Notes: generated by a model not told the origin, from the sequence alone. A stretch of DNA of 64,000 nt from Lotus japonicus (GCF_012489685.1 NC_080043.1:16052223-16116222); one strand, 5' to 3'. Counted from the stretch's first letter, positions 12,601 to 24,409 are shown. Numbers and translations: made by a program.

Positions 12601-13827
12601 TTTCATGCAACATACATGCTGACTTAGTTGCTGAGTGTGATTGGTAACTGTTTATCCTATTTTTGAGGCATGCTACTTGTTTTTATGGTTCTTTATATTC
12701 ATTGTGATACATGCAACCCTAGGAAGCTATCCCAAAACTTATAAGCCTGAGAGGCAAGTATTTATTATCCTATAATTATATCTGGTTTTATTAATTATAT
12801 AATTCTTTGGAGTTGACCCTCGCGTCTGCTGTGTGTGTTTGGGCGGACTACGCCATTGGTCAGATGAGTATGGGGGATTGGTTTACCATGGTCAGCCCCT
12901 CGGGGGGGACCAGGTACGAGATGCTTGATCAAGACGACCCAGGTGCATGGGTGGTCGATCCCGAGGGCCACCGTGCGACCTACACCGGTCGGGTCATGGA
13001 GGACCGTGTCGACCGATTCGGACGCTTGACGGAGGGGGTGATGAGGAGGCACATAGTGAGCTTCAACCTGCCTCCAGGTGTACACTGTGGACCCGGCTTG
13101 GGAGGACCTCCACCGCCACCATCCCCTTCGGATGATGAGGACCCCTCTGAGGAGGTGCCAGTAGGTGGGGCTTCGACGGAGTCTAGTCCGTCTACTGCTG
13201 CTGCTGTCGTCGCGGATCTCGTTCCGGGCCCCGAGCCCGAGAGGCCAGTGCAGGAGCGCATTAGGGTGGACAGAGAGGGCAGTGTTGAGTATGTCGACTT
13301 AGTCGTCCTGGATGCAGATTCGGATGACGACCGCGCTAGCATGTAGGATCGAGTGCTAGTGTGGGCTCCTCGGGTAGGGATTAGTGTAGGAGTAGTGTCG
13401 ATGCTCTGACCGTCATGCTTCAGTTTTGGGGACAGGGTAGTTTCCTACCGGTAGCTTTTTGTGTGGTTTCCTATGGAGATCACAGAGAGTTGGTTGGATT
13501 TAGGGGGTCTTTTCTTAGGCCGCTGGGCCAACTTGTTCTCAGATTTTGAGGTTTAGTGTTGGGGACACAGTATTTTTACCTTGGACTGTACATATTGCCT
13601 TCGGGCGTTACTCTCTTTCTGTCACCCGTCACTGGAGGTTACTCGTGACGTGGTTGTATTTAGCGAGGCATGTATATATAGTTGTATAGTAGTTTCTTTT
13701 ATCTTTTGTTGGGAAGTTTATTGCTTTCTGTCTTTAGTTATATTGTCGAAAAAAAATGATTCACGTTTTTCCGCTTAAGTATTTCTTTTGGTTACTAAAG
13801 TGACGCCACCGAAATCGGGGTGTTACA
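9678..13827 (+). repeat. 3' LTR of the Tekay-like element
   Basis: 4150 bp, one A longer than the 5' LTR. It holds the same TATA box (10,354-10,362), tandem array (about 11,901-12,168) and ORF (12,864-13,346). It ends TTACA at 13,827, followed by the TTGAC duplication. Confidence 0.97.
12864..13346 (+). CDS. Copy of the 160-aa LTR ORF in the 3' LTR
   Basis: Identical in frame and length to the ORF at 4046-4528 (offset 8818). Because it lies after gag-pol, any transcript started in this LTR would run into the flanking genome and could express the ORF apart from the element. Confidence 0.4.
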   Translation: MSMGDWFTMVSPSGGTRYEMLDQDDPGAWVVDPEGHRATYTGRVMEDRVDRFGRLTEGVMRRHIVSFNLPPGVHCGPGLGGPPPPPSPSDDEDPSEEVPVGGASTESSPSTAAAVVADLVPGPEPERPVQERIRVDREGSVEYVDLVVLDADSDDDRASM

Positions 13828-13832
13828 TTGAC

Positions 13833-14395
13833 ACTCAAAGCATTATAATGGCTCGGATACTCGGACTGGAGGGGCTTATGTTAAAGAATAAAATGATAGG
13901 CCTATGTATTTTGACCCAATATTGACAACCTCCAATAATGATTCCTAAATCAATGTGATATCTCCTATCACTAAATAGTATATGTTGTATTTTAACATAT
14001 CACTGTCATATCTTGACATGATTTCTTCCAGGTTTGTTACAGCATAAGTGTATGAGTACACACTAGGGGACACACCTCAGACACACACTACCTTCTAACA
14101 ATAATTCTTATTTCTTCATCAGTTTTGTTGACTTGAATGTTGAAGTGTCTTGCAGATATCCACCTCTAGCGCTCATTTGGTCGTCGAATACGAGAAAATA
14201 TAGTCCTTCTATAAAGGAGCGGCCCGACGAAGCATCCCTTTAACATAACCATACATCCTTATTTCAGTCAAGTAACTTCTTACTAGAATACTGAGAAATA
14301 TTTATTTCTTAATGATCGTTTAATATTTTACATTGAGATAATAATTATTGAGAAGTTTATAAAAATTCAATTATTAATGGACTTTATGAAATAAA
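13833..14395. other. Right part of the decayed host repeat, no gene seen
   Basis: AT-rich. It continues the sequence interrupted at 860. Around 14,100-14,260 it has LTR-end-like sequence of Tat/Ogre type. No ORF of interest. Confidence 0.35.
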
Positions 14396-14404
14396 GAAAC
14401 AACT

Positions 14405-15133
14405 GGGATTTGAGTTTGCCACCCTACCTATGGGGCTTGGCACCCTACCCTTTTTTAAAAAACCCCAAACTACCCTACAGGACTTAAAGTTCTATATTTA
14501 ATACGGGAGTTTATATCCCGTAGTGTATCTGTGCCACCATTTCCACCATTACTCCCCTTACCCCACCAACCTCTCCACCATATATTACTCCTCCACGAGA
14601 CCACGACCAACCCCCCACCAGCCCCCATGACTCCATTACACAACCCAATACACCTCTTTTCCCTCACTTTTCTTCTTCCCACCACCACCACCATCTTCGG
14701 CCTTTGTCTTTACATACCGAAACAAATACGGAACTTTAAATCTCATATTGAATACGGAATTTTAAATCACATATTAATATGAAATTTTAAATCCCGTACT
14801 GTATCTGAGCATGTCTGCCACCATTTCCATCATTCCTCCCCTCACTCCACCAACCTCTCCACCATTACTCCTCCACGACCAATCCCCCACCAGCTCCCAT
14901 GACTCCATTACACAGCCCAATACACCTCTTCTCCCTCACTTTTCTTCTTCGCACCACCACCACCATCTCCGTCCTCTGTCTTTACATACTGAAACAAATA
15001 CGGAATTTTAAATCTCATATTGAATACGGAATTTCAAATCTCATATTGAATAAGTGGCAAGGACTTTGACGTAATTTCCCCACTTTAAAGTGGGGTGCCA
15101 AGCCCTATAGGTAGGGTGGCAAACCCAAATCCC
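14405..15133. mobile_element. Mutator-like MITE (non-autonomous MULE), 729 bp
   Basis: Terminal inverted repeats of about 43 bp start GGGATTTGAGTTTGCCACCC at 14,405 and end with its near complement at 15,133. A perfect 9-bp duplication GAAACAACT flanks it (14,396-14,404 and 15,134-15,142), the hallmark of Mutator insertion. There is no transposase. The interior holds an imperfect direct duplication with a 284-bp period (CCACC/CTCC-rich; GCCACCATTTCCA at about 14,533 and again at 14,817). Confidence 0.93.
14533..15010. repeat. Internal 284-bp-period duplication in the MULE
   Basis: Two copies (starting about 14,533 and 14,817) of a C-rich segment with the same run of motifs (CACCAACCTCTCCACC, CATGACTCCATTACACA, TACACCTCTT, CACCACCACCACCATCT), then repeated AATACGGAATTTTAAATC pieces. 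It is probably a slippage or unequal-exchange duplication inside the element. Confidence 0.85.
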
Positions 15134-15142
15134 GAAACAACT

Positions 15143-17366
15143 TCTCATCTACATTAAGGATAGACTTACCTGCATTTTTTATCCTCTTAATTTTGACTTT
15201 GGATGATTTTAATCCCCCAATAATTCCCCAACTTTTTTATTATTTCAAATCAAGGCTCTCTATTATTATTATTGTACTTAAAACTCTAACTAAATGGACA
15301 AAAAAGTATAATTAAGCCTTAAAGATATATGGTTTAATTGCACTGAACTACTTTATGCGAATGTGCAAATAGGGTCCATAAATTTTAAAAATCTCAATTT
15401 TAGTCCCCACATCTAGTATCATTTGCAGTTTTCATCCTACCGTCTATTTCCGTCCAAATACTAATGTTTAAGCCTTGAAAAATTAATTAAAAATCAAAAA
15501 AATTAACAACCCAATAAATCCATCATCTTGATCTCCTTCCATCATCTTCATCATTTTCTCCATCACTAAACCCAAAAAAAAACCTAGAAATCAAAATCGT
15601 ATTGATCTCCTTCATCATATTTTTCATCTCACAAACCCCTCTTATTTCCTCCTCTAACTATTAACCTATAATCACGCTGACTTATTTATGGATAGATTTA
15701 TTTTAGTTTATTTTAATTCGTTAGCCTGTAAATTTGTTGATCTACTTACACATTTGTGGTAAACTCGAATGTATAGAACAAGTCTTTAAATAGGTCATAT
15801 TAGACGATTAAAAAAAAACAGGCTTAAACTTATGACAAATAACATACCAAACTTAAACCTTTGATGTCTTACCCAACCCAAACCGGTCTATTTCCACCCC
15901 TAATCGCCACAACATAATTATTGAAATCACAGTCAAACTCAAAACCGCTTCATTGTGACATGATGTGTGTTAATCCGGGACCAAGTGTAAATAAGGTTGA
16001 GAATGCGGCTTTCAGTTTCAATGTCCCCAAAAGCGAAGTCAAGAAGCGGCGCTCTAAACCTTGTTTTGGAATTTTATACATAGCGCAAAAACTGGTTCCT
16101 GAGTTACTTGCAACTATCCACCATGGATATAAATCAATTTGGTAGCTGAAGTTGTATTATAATATTATTGGCACACCGCATTGCAATTAGCAGCTATACT
16201 TGTCTACTATTGAGTATAAGAAAATACCAACTACTATCCAAATGGGGTTCTAGAAAGTTATTTTTATGCAAATTGGGGTTCTCTTGTTTTAGTCAAATAG
16301 ATGCAGGGGCCTCTCTTGTTTTGCAATTATGTCACTATATGTGATCAGAAAAGTGCTCATTAATTTCCACTACCATGCATCAAATATTAATCAAATTCAA
16401 ATTGTAGGAAGCCACTCTGTTCTGTTCAATTTATAGCTAGTTATGTTGTTGTTGTCCTTGGAATTAAGAACATGCAATAAACCCTTGAACTTTTAGACCT
16501 TACACCACACCATCAAGCATGGGATTCCCATATCATTTAAGCCAGAAATATTAATGTTATGCATGAAGTGTTCGTAAAGGTGACGGCACCAGCACTTGCA
16601 AGCAAGATGCATGTGTATGTACGTGGTAGTATAATATATATATACAATTAACAAGATGCAAAGTGGTTTAGATCTTACTAGCTAGGAATAATAATGGGTG
16701 AAAAGATGAAGTTAATTACTGTTATAATTAAAGCCTGATTAAGCCATAATGATAATGATGCATGTGTGGTTTATTGATTAAACTTGATTCAATATTGATT
16801 ACTAGCTAGACTCATCTACGTGGTTGACCAGCTAAGTGAGTAACACAAATAGCGCAGTGTGACTCATTTTTCATGTGGAAGAGCTTAAGGTTGCGTGGGA
16901 ATCCCTTTGGTGAGAGAGAGAGAGAGTGATTGAATTGAAAGTTGAAAGAAAAGGTTTTGCATCTATCTGTTTTGTTATGACCGAGACCTTGAATTGTGTA
17001 TTCTGTGTTGGATCAGCACGTGTATAAGCCACGGACTTTAGGGAATTTTGCTTCATTTCTCTCTTATACCCTCCATCTATTCTCTGTTTTTTCTGTTACT
17101 ATTGATATCCTCTGTTTTTTTATTCTTTGCAAGTTTGTACATAAGAATACAATGGGAAAATCCACTCCAAAACCCCACCGTTCATTTGGATCCACATTTT
17201 GGGCTTATTATCTACTTGATCCGCAATCAATTAGAAAATTAATTTTAATTTTTAGACTTTAGGACAAAAACAAGTACAAGTACTTTAAACTTTAAAAGAC
17301 TTAATAATATAGTTAGTATTTCTCATAGTGTGTTATATATATAAAACTTATAAAACAGCTAATAAT
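15143..17366. other. Intergenic, AT-rich; small unassigned ORF at 15,921-16,145
   Basis: Around 15,340-15,600 there is a TTTAGTCCCC-type stretch followed by CATCATC-rich DNA, like one end of a degenerate Mutator-like element; I could not find its partner end. The + strand ORF at 15,921-16,145 (74 codons) resembles nothing I recognise and has no promoter or splice support. A short GA repeat lies near 16,913-16,926. Confidence 0.4.
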
Positions 17367-17668
17367 GGGCCTGTTTGTTTACTGTTTTCAAAACAGTTTT
17401 CAGTTTTTAAAAACTGGAAACCTGTTTGGTACGACCTGTTTTCGAAAACTGTTTTTGAAAACAGTTCTCATTTTCAGTTTTTAAAACTAAAAAACCGAAA
17501 CAGGTAAAAGATGTTTTTAATTTCAGTTTTTAGTTTTCAGATATCAGTTTTCTAAATGTTCGAAAACATGCCATTCAAACTATTTTCTTCTTCTGAAAAC
17601 TGTTTTTAAAAATTGTTTCTAAAAACTGTTTTAAAAACTAAAAACTAATACTGCTATCAAACAGGCCC
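17367..17668. mobile_element. Foldback MITE, 302 bp
   Basis: Begins GGGCCTGTTTG and ends CAAACAGGCCC, a terminal motif typical of PIF/Harbinger (Tourist) MITEs, though hAT MITEs can look similar. The interior is a near-continuous series of CAGTTTT/AAAACTG inverted motifs, so the whole element could fold into one long hairpin. I could not find a clean target duplication, so the superfamily is uncertain. Confidence 0.75.
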
Positions 17669-17689
17669 ATTTTATAGAATATATCAGAT

Positions 17690-18320
17690 GATTAATTTCA
17701 CACAACACAACCTCGTTTGTGAGTGTTTGGAAACAGTGGACATCCTCACACTAGCCGCTAATGCAGTTCTACCAGGCACATCTTTCCATGCCTCGCTGAT
17801 AAGTAGGACTTCGAAAAGCTTGATATAGGACTTCATGAGAGTGCTATAGATTACCAACGATTGTATGACTTGTACGAGCGGCACAAGCAAAGGTCTATTT
17901 TACACGCTCTTAATGAAAGTCGGAGAAACAAGCCTAGTTGTCGAGCAACACGACTCACATTAACTCACACCATGACGAGGTTGAACTTCAAGCTGAGGGG
18001 ATCTTGGATTCTTTGTTGATGATTTCAACAATGATCGATAATGAGGAATTCAATGAAGTGATAGTTGATCCAAGAAGTGCTATGGATTTGATGTAGAAAG
18101 AGATTTAGTGTCATAATACCTTCCTTATCTAAATGGCAACGACATAATATTTGAGAGGATTGAGGTTATCTTCGGAACTTTCCCTAGCTAGACCATAGTA
18201 AGTTGGGGTTGGGGCTGAGGCTAGCTTTAGAATCCACAATCGAAGGTTCTTGAAAGACTGGGAGTTATTACCGGCCTCTCCTTGGAAGAGCCGAGATATA
18301 TAAGATATTGTAATTAAAGG
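17690..18320. pseudogene. Decayed Ty3/gypsy internal fragment
   Basis: On the + strand, around 18,045-18,095, a short stretch reads EVIVDPRSAMDLM before a stop, reminiscent of the protease active-site segment of Tat/Athila-type pol (VDPGSSADLM-like). The surroundings have many stops. This is weak evidence for an old gypsy remnant. Confidence 0.3.
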
Positions 18321-18339
18321 GGTCTCAACAAGGCTTAGA

Positions 18340-18870
18340 AGCTTGGCGTGCCAATGATGACACGCCAAGCTGAGTGCTCTTGTTCTGGTCGGCTCTTAAG
18401 TCATATGGCCTGACGACGTCGCAGATAACCCATGAGGGTTTACTCTTAAGCAGATACCACAAGGGCGGGGGGTTCAGAAACGAACCACCCAATTCCAGTT
18501 GGCAAAGTTTTTGAGCAACCTCATAAAGGACCGAGACGAAACACTTAAAGCGTGATAATACCGAGCGCTTGGAAGCTCCACTTCTCAACTTCCCTTACAC
18601 ATGCAGACATTGAACACATATACTAACCCTATAAATACATGTTCTATCACTCATTTACATAACATGCAATTCATTCTTAGTATTACTTGAAATCTTCTAA
18701 GACTAATGGATTCTCTCCTTGCTCACACATTGACTTATGCATCAGAGTCTCTTTTATAGGTACCCTCCAAAGTAACCACTCTTTCAGACGAGTCATGAGC
18801 GAGCACCGCTGCTGAGTGCAAGGAGAATGACAATCCAAATTCTCGAAATTTAGAACAGATTCAATCAATT
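18340..18870 (+). repeat. LTR-like remnant, Tat/Ogre type
   Basis: GC-rich 5' part, then CCCTATAAATACATG near 18,629 (TATA-like), then TTGACTTATGCATCAGAGTC with TATAGGTACCCTCC, a series of motifs common at the end of legume Tat/Ogre LTRs. No partner LTR was found, so it is a solo or truncated LTR. Confidence 0.45.
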
Positions 18871-21120
18871 TTTAAATTTAAATTTATAAATATTTAAAAT
18901 TTAAAATGAAGAGATGTGATTAAATGCAGGTATAAAACTTTCTACACTTGTGGAATATAGGGAATATTAGTTACATAATAATAGAACCTAGGTTTTAGAC
19001 TCCATGTCATCCATAAGCATAGGATCGAGTTGGGAAAAATAAAGACAATTTTGTTGCCTTTACCACATATTTCTGCATCATTTCGGACTGTCAGGATGTA
19101 TATATGAAAATAAGTTAACTTATATCTTTGGATCACAAGAATTTCTAGACAAAGGTGTGGTCAAGATTCAAAAACAAGTTGATTTTGTCCATGTATCGTG
19201 TACTAGCCAACAAATGTGGTCTCAAGTAACCACCAAAAATTCCCATCTCTTTGCATGGAGCATAAGAAAAAAATAATCTAAAGAAAGGAGCCAGAAAATC
19301 AGGACAAAATTACACAAAGTAGAAAATTCGTAAAATTGTGGGGCTTAAATGGTCATTTTAGTATACCTTGCTTAGCTTAACTAAATACTCCTATAATTTA
19401 ATTTTTATTACCATCTAGGATCCGGAATCATGATGTACCATCCATAGGCAGCCATGGCTGCATCCCAATAACCCAAAAGATTAAAATTGGTAATTAATTA
19501 ATTAATCAAATGCGTATGCTCTAGGTAGTGAATAATGACTATAGAATGTGAACCCCAAGGTTTGACACTTACACTGAATTTGATGCAAATTCTTCACTTT
19601 TATGAACATGATTTAAGGCTAACTACTGGATCTTCATCCTTTGATTAGTTGACTGCAGCTTTACAAAAGCTTAATTCTCACAATTAATTATCCTAACTAA
19701 ATTAAAATATACAAGTATATAAAGAAGCACGCGTTCACTTGTACAGAGACTCAAACCAATGATATAGTTTTGGATTCGCGATAGTAATTGAAATAATAAA
19801 CTTTTTATAATAATAAGTATCTATAGTACTGAGAATAATTAATAAGATTAAGGTGCATGTATATATTGAGAATACTAGAATGAACAGAAAATGCCTCTAT
19901 CATTCTTTTTTGACTTTGACTGGTCTGTGAGCTGGGAGTGATTGAAAAAAAAACAGATTTTCATCTTATAATAACAACAAAACAAATAAAACAAAAAGCG
20001 GATTTTGTTTTATATGTTTGATAAATCAAATGATGTAAAAAGGAAAACCAAAACAAAAGAAGTTACTGTATGTGTCTATAATTGATAGTTATTAAAACAG
20101 ATTATTTTCATTGTAATGAGGCGAAACTATGGAGTAAGGTCTCTTATTCAACGGACATTAATTTACCAAAGTCCATTTTATATATTATCACATAAACAAT
20201 ATAATGCATGTCTATTTGTAGGAAAATCATGAGCCCATTTGGATAGAAACACCACGCAAACATCAAGAGTGAAAAACAAAGAAAATCGATAGTTTTACAA
20301 TTTTTTCTGTATTAAGTAAGAAAAAATGGCATATTCAAGAATCATAATTTACAATTTTTTGATTTTTTCTGTATTAAGTAAGAAAAAATGCTAGTTTAAA
20401 TCACTCTTTAGTCAATATTGGTTAGAATTACCTTTGTTTTGTTTGGGTGATTCAATAATAATTTGATATATGTGTTAGATTATTATTGAACCATTTAACG
20501 TTAGGATGTTATCTCATATTCCTTAAAAAAAAATAACTCTCAAGTTGAAAATATAATAAAGGGACCGAGTTAAGTACAAGCCTCATTAATAACATAACAC
20601 CCATGATTGAGATTTTTTGTTCCCAAATGATATAATTGTGTGTCTCACCAAATGGGTTATAAATGACATATTCATGTATTTATTAATCGAGATGTCTATC
20701 TGAACACTGAAGAGTAAAGAGACTCCATATTATACCACATTTTATCACATAATATCATATATCTCATTCATTAATATTTATCTCTCTTTTCTTTTCTCAT
20801 TCGCGGGTGTCTACACTCATTGAACATCTACCCAAAAAAATTTAAGGTCTTAGTAACCCTCTTGCTCTTTGTGAGAGGAAATTATTTCGTTCACATTTGT
20901 ATAATACAGGCATACACTTAAAATGAGAATGAAAGAGAAGAGAGAAAAGTAACGTTTCACAAGAAAAATATAGAGGAATAGAATGACTTATTTGTTTTTA
21001 TATGTATCATTATATTACTCTATGTTTCTTGATTGCATCATCATCTTCATATTACAGCTATCAAGCAATTTAGAGTCCTGTATAATTTATTTTATTCTTT
21101 TCCTTCTTCTTCTTCATTTT
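18871..21120. other. AT-rich intergenic region upstream of the NAC gene
   Basis: No coding potential seen. A short direct duplication lies at 20,294-20,328 and 20,348-20,390 (shared CTGTATTAAGTAAGAAAAAA). AATAATAATTT / ATTATTATTGA inverted motifs occur near 20,455-20,495. Confidence 0.6.
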
Positions 21121-21130
21121 GTTACTGCAA

Positions 21131-21139
21131 TATATATAT
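21131..21139 (+). promoter_or_regulatory. Candidate TATA region of the SMB-like NAC gene
   Basis: TATATATAT lies about 100 bp before a CT-rich stretch (21,236-21,265), a layout common to plant core promoters with pyrimidine-rich leaders. The transcript would start near 21,165-21,270. Inferred by position only. Confidence 0.35.
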
Positions 21140-21388
21140 GTAAATAAAATACAGTTTTTATATATTTCTGTGCCGATTCCTGGTTGTCAGTCCTTGTTTG
21201 TGAAGCTAGGATTTGCACTGATCCACACTTATCTCTCCCTCTGTCTCTCTCCCTCTCTCTTTCTTAAAACCCACGTCCGTGCCCTTGAAGCTAAGCAACA
21301 GTGTAACCTAAGCCTCCTCCTTCTCTTTGTGTAGTTCTTTGTCTTCTTTCCTTTGTCCTGGAGGGATTCACTTTGCTTGTCACCAAAG

Positions 21389-22530
21389 GTTTGTGTACTG
21401 TTCTATTTGTGTCATCATAAACTTTACACTTTTCATAGTTGATCATCTTTTTGTTTGTTTTCTCTTGGCTTCTTTCATTTGTGACTTTATTTACATATTT
21501 GAAGAAACCTTTTTGGATCTTCAATTTAGTACTGCTTAATTATGGCTCCAAACTCATTCTTCAATCATGAATTTAGCTTTCATAGCTCTTGTTTCAGATA
21601 CACATGCATGTTTGGTTCAAACTCTCAGTTTTAAGAAGGAAGCAATGAAGAAGGGTTTTCATTCAACTTAATTAAAAATGATCAGTTATAGTTTTTTACA
21701 AAGTAGCATACAAAATCATATAGAGACTGCTCACTTTTCCTTCTTTCTCCCTCATTTTTCCTTCTTATCTCTTTGGGGTTGTACTGAACCCTCTCCATGC
21801 AGACTCATGGCATGGCTATTTTGGCTTTTTGTTCAAGCAACATCATGGATATGGGGCATACATGTTCCTGTTTTTCTGCTGTGTGTAAGGATTTGTGTCC
21901 TAATATTCATAGATAGGTTGAGGGAAGCATGGACAGAAGTTCTTGTTATTGTTTTTGAAATTTGTTTCTAAGTCAAAGATCTTTTAGCATTTCAACATAT
22001 CATTGAATAAGAGGTCTAGATATTCTGAAACCGAACAGGTCAGATAAGTTTGGTAGCTTTTCTTTTTAGGATCTTGCTAGGGTTAGCTCAAAGATTCAGA
22101 TTTGCACGTGTCTAGAGACTTTTCCTACTATGCATGGAGATAGTAGTTAACCTATGATATCTAAAAGTCTTCCACTTTTTTTCTTTAATTCTGTTCCACA
22201 CTAAATTTTGGTTACAACTAGAAATTTAGGAGTGAAGCTAGCTATGGTTTTGAACAAGATTATATAATTATGAATTATCTTAATTCCTCGATCTCCTACT
22301 TTTTAGTCATAAATCAGCTTTTTGACAATGAAGAAGGAGACCATGTGATCTCGAGATTATCAATCTCTGCCCACTTTATTTGAATTTCTACTTCATGAAC
22401 TACTGAGAATGAAACTGTTTCGTATTTGCCTTGCAATAAGTCACAACCTTGAATTAATTAATATATTTTATTATTAATCAAATGAAAAGTATTCTAATAC
22501 ATATAGATCTTTCTTCTTCTTTTTCTTCAG
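21389..22530 (+). other. Probable 5'-UTR intron of the SMB-like NAC gene
   Basis: Donor CACCAAAG|GTTTGTG at 21,389 and acceptor TTCTTTTTCTTCAG ending at 22,530, 33 bases before the start codon. The pyrimidine-rich acceptor is strong. The 1.14-kb intron would join a CT-rich leader exon to the coding exon. Inferred. Confidence 0.45.
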
Positions 22531-22563
22531 GTGGACGAATAAAAGAGCTGCAGACAGTACAGA

Positions 22564-24409
22564 ATGATGCAGGGCAGTGGACAACTAGCAGTTCCTCCAG
22601 GGTTCAGGTTCCACCCTACAGATGAGGAGCTTCTGTACTATTACCTGAGGAAGAAGGTTTCTTATGAAGCTATTGATCTTGATGTCATAAGAGAAGTAGA
22701 TCTCAACAAACTTGAGCCTTGGGACCTCAAAGGTACATAAAATATCCCTTCATTAATTGTTCAAATTATCTACTAAGAGTTTCTTTAATTAAGGTTTTTA
22801 CAACTTCCCAGTGCATATCATAGAAATAGTTTGTATATATATCATGTGTTATCCAACTACTTGAAGGTTTGGCTTATACTTTATGAACCTGTTTGCATCT
22901 AAATGGGTTCTATGTCTAATAGGCCTAGATCCAGATATAATCATGCATCATTTCTTTTAGCATATTTCGATATCAACTTATTATTTCTCAGAATCAATTT
23001 TAAAACTCAGAAACTGCTTACACAAGTTTCGTTTCCCCGCAAAATTTGTTTGTGTCATTCTATCTAGGGTTTTTTAAGTATAGAAAGAAAGACAAAAATA
23101 TTAGAAGAACTTTATTAACTGGTAGATATTGCTCGAGTTTCTGTAAGATGAAGTAGTTAACTAATAGTTGATGTTTCTTTTTGAGAAATTGAACATGGCT
23201 TGTTTGTGTGGGAGTTCCATGCAGATAAGTGTAGGATTGGGTCAGGGCCTCAGAATGAGTGGTATTTCTTTAGCCACAAGGACAAGAAATACCCAACAGG
23301 AACAAGAACAAATCGAGCAACCACAGCTGGTTTTTGGAAAGCAACTGGAAGGGACAAAGCCATATACCACAGCAATTCCAAGAGGATTGGCATGAGGAAA
23401 ACCCTTGTCTTCTACACCGGCCGCGCACCTCATGGCCAGAAGACTGACTGGATCATGCATGAGTACCGCCTTGATGACGATGATGCTGAGGTTCAGGTGT
23501 GATGATCAATAGTTTTAAAACTGTATTTTAATCTCTTAATCATGAATTTGGATGTTTAGAAAGTCATTTGAAAATCATAATGAAGCGGAAATTATGGTGG
23601 ACAAAAGCAAGCTCCCTTAAGTTTTGCTTTTGTCCACCATTAAATGATTTTTCAAACATGCACTAAATTTGATTCCATAACTGCAATTGGTCCTACTATA
23701 TAAAAGTTTTTGAAGTCATTGCAAGACCATAATTGTGACTGCATTAACCCGCATTTGTTCACAATTTCAAAATTGTTAATGTAATCACTACCGCAATTTA
23801 AACCTTACATTTATAAAAGTTTAAGTTGTTGATTTGAAGGAAGCTGGTTATAGTTTGAGTGAATCTTGACAAATTAGTTGTTGTATTTTTCAGGAAGATG
23901 GGTGGGTGGTTTGCAGGGTGTTCAAAAAGAAAAACACAACTAGAGGTTTCCAGCAGCAAGAAATTGAAGAAGAAGAGCACTTTAGCCACATGATGAGACC
24001 AACAAATAATGGTCCTTGCCACCAGATTCTAGAGTCAAAACACCATCATCACAATATGCAAGGACTATATGATAGCAGCAGCTTTGATGGGACAATTCAC
24101 TTACCACAGCTATTCAGTCCAGAATCAGCAGCTGTAGCACCCACTAATTGCATGAACACCATGGACATCCTTGAGTGCTCCCAAAACTTGTTGAGGCTCA
24201 CAACAACAACAACTGGCTGTGGACTCAATCTCATGCAGCAACAGCAAGGAGATCAGAGGTTCACTGGTGATTGGTCTTTCTTGGACAAGCTACTAGCATC
24301 ACACCATCCTACTCAGCCTCACCATGCTGTGGGAAGTACTTCAGCTCAGAAATTTCCATTCCATTATCTTGGCAATGAGGCCCATGATATTATGAAATTT
24401 TCCAAGTGA
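22564..24409 (+). CDS. SMB: NAC transcription factor, SOMBRERO-like, three exons
   Basis: Exons 22,564-22,732, 23,225-23,496 and 23,894-24,409, all with GT-AG introns at the standard NAC positions; phases join cleanly to give 318 aa. The NAC domain (about residues 9-160) is complete: [18 protein letters not shown] (subdomain A), [14 protein letters not shown] (B), [15 protein letters not shown] and [10 protein letters not shown] (C), [14 protein letters not shown] and DWIMHEYRL (D), [12 protein letters not shown] (E). The [20 protein letters not shown] stretch is the form I associate with SOMBRERO rather than BEARSKIN. The C-terminal 150 residues are Q/H-rich with an LNLMQQQQG stretch and would act in transcriptional activation. 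In Arabidopsis SMB controls root-cap cell maturation and death. It is somewhat shorter than Arabidopsis SMB. No defects seen. Confidence 0.9.
23563..23660 (+). other. Imperfect hairpin in intron 2 of the NAC gene
   Basis: ATGGTGGACAAAAGCA (23,594-23,609) pairs perfectly with TGCTTTTGTCCACCAT (23,625-23,640) over 16 bp. An outer stem (GAAAATCAT near 23,570 with ATGATTTTTC near 23,644) extends it. It could be a small MITE remnant or a structured intron element. Confidence 0.7.

Larger units (their letters stand above)
861..13827 (+). mobile_element. Complete Ty3/gypsy LTR retrotransposon, Tekay/Del-like chromovirus
   Basis: Two near-identical LTRs (861-5009 and 9678-13,827) both start TGTAA and end TTACA. 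They flank a primer-binding site, a single gag-pol frame and a purine-rich tract. The flanks carry a perfect 5-bp target duplication, TTGAC, at 856-860 and 13,828-13,832. The C-terminal chromodomain-like segment, single-frame gag-pol and very long LTRs point to the Tekay/Del chromovirus group. By eye the LTRs differ at seven bases (943/9760, 1030/9847, 1083/9900, 1297/10,114, 2272/11,090, 4590/13,408, 4744/13,562) plus one A in an A-run near 1570. That is about 0.17 percent, so the insertion is very young. The coding frame is uninterrupted, so the copy may be autonomous. Confidence 0.97.

Noticed and set aside
15921..16145. 74-codon + strand ORF
   Set aside because: No recognised domain, promoter or splice signals; kept only as a note in the intergenic entry.
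17359..17676. An 8-bp or 3-bp target duplication for the foldback MITE
   Set aside because: CTAATAAT and ATTTTATA do not match, and neither do the adjacent trinucleotides, so no superfamily was asserted from it.
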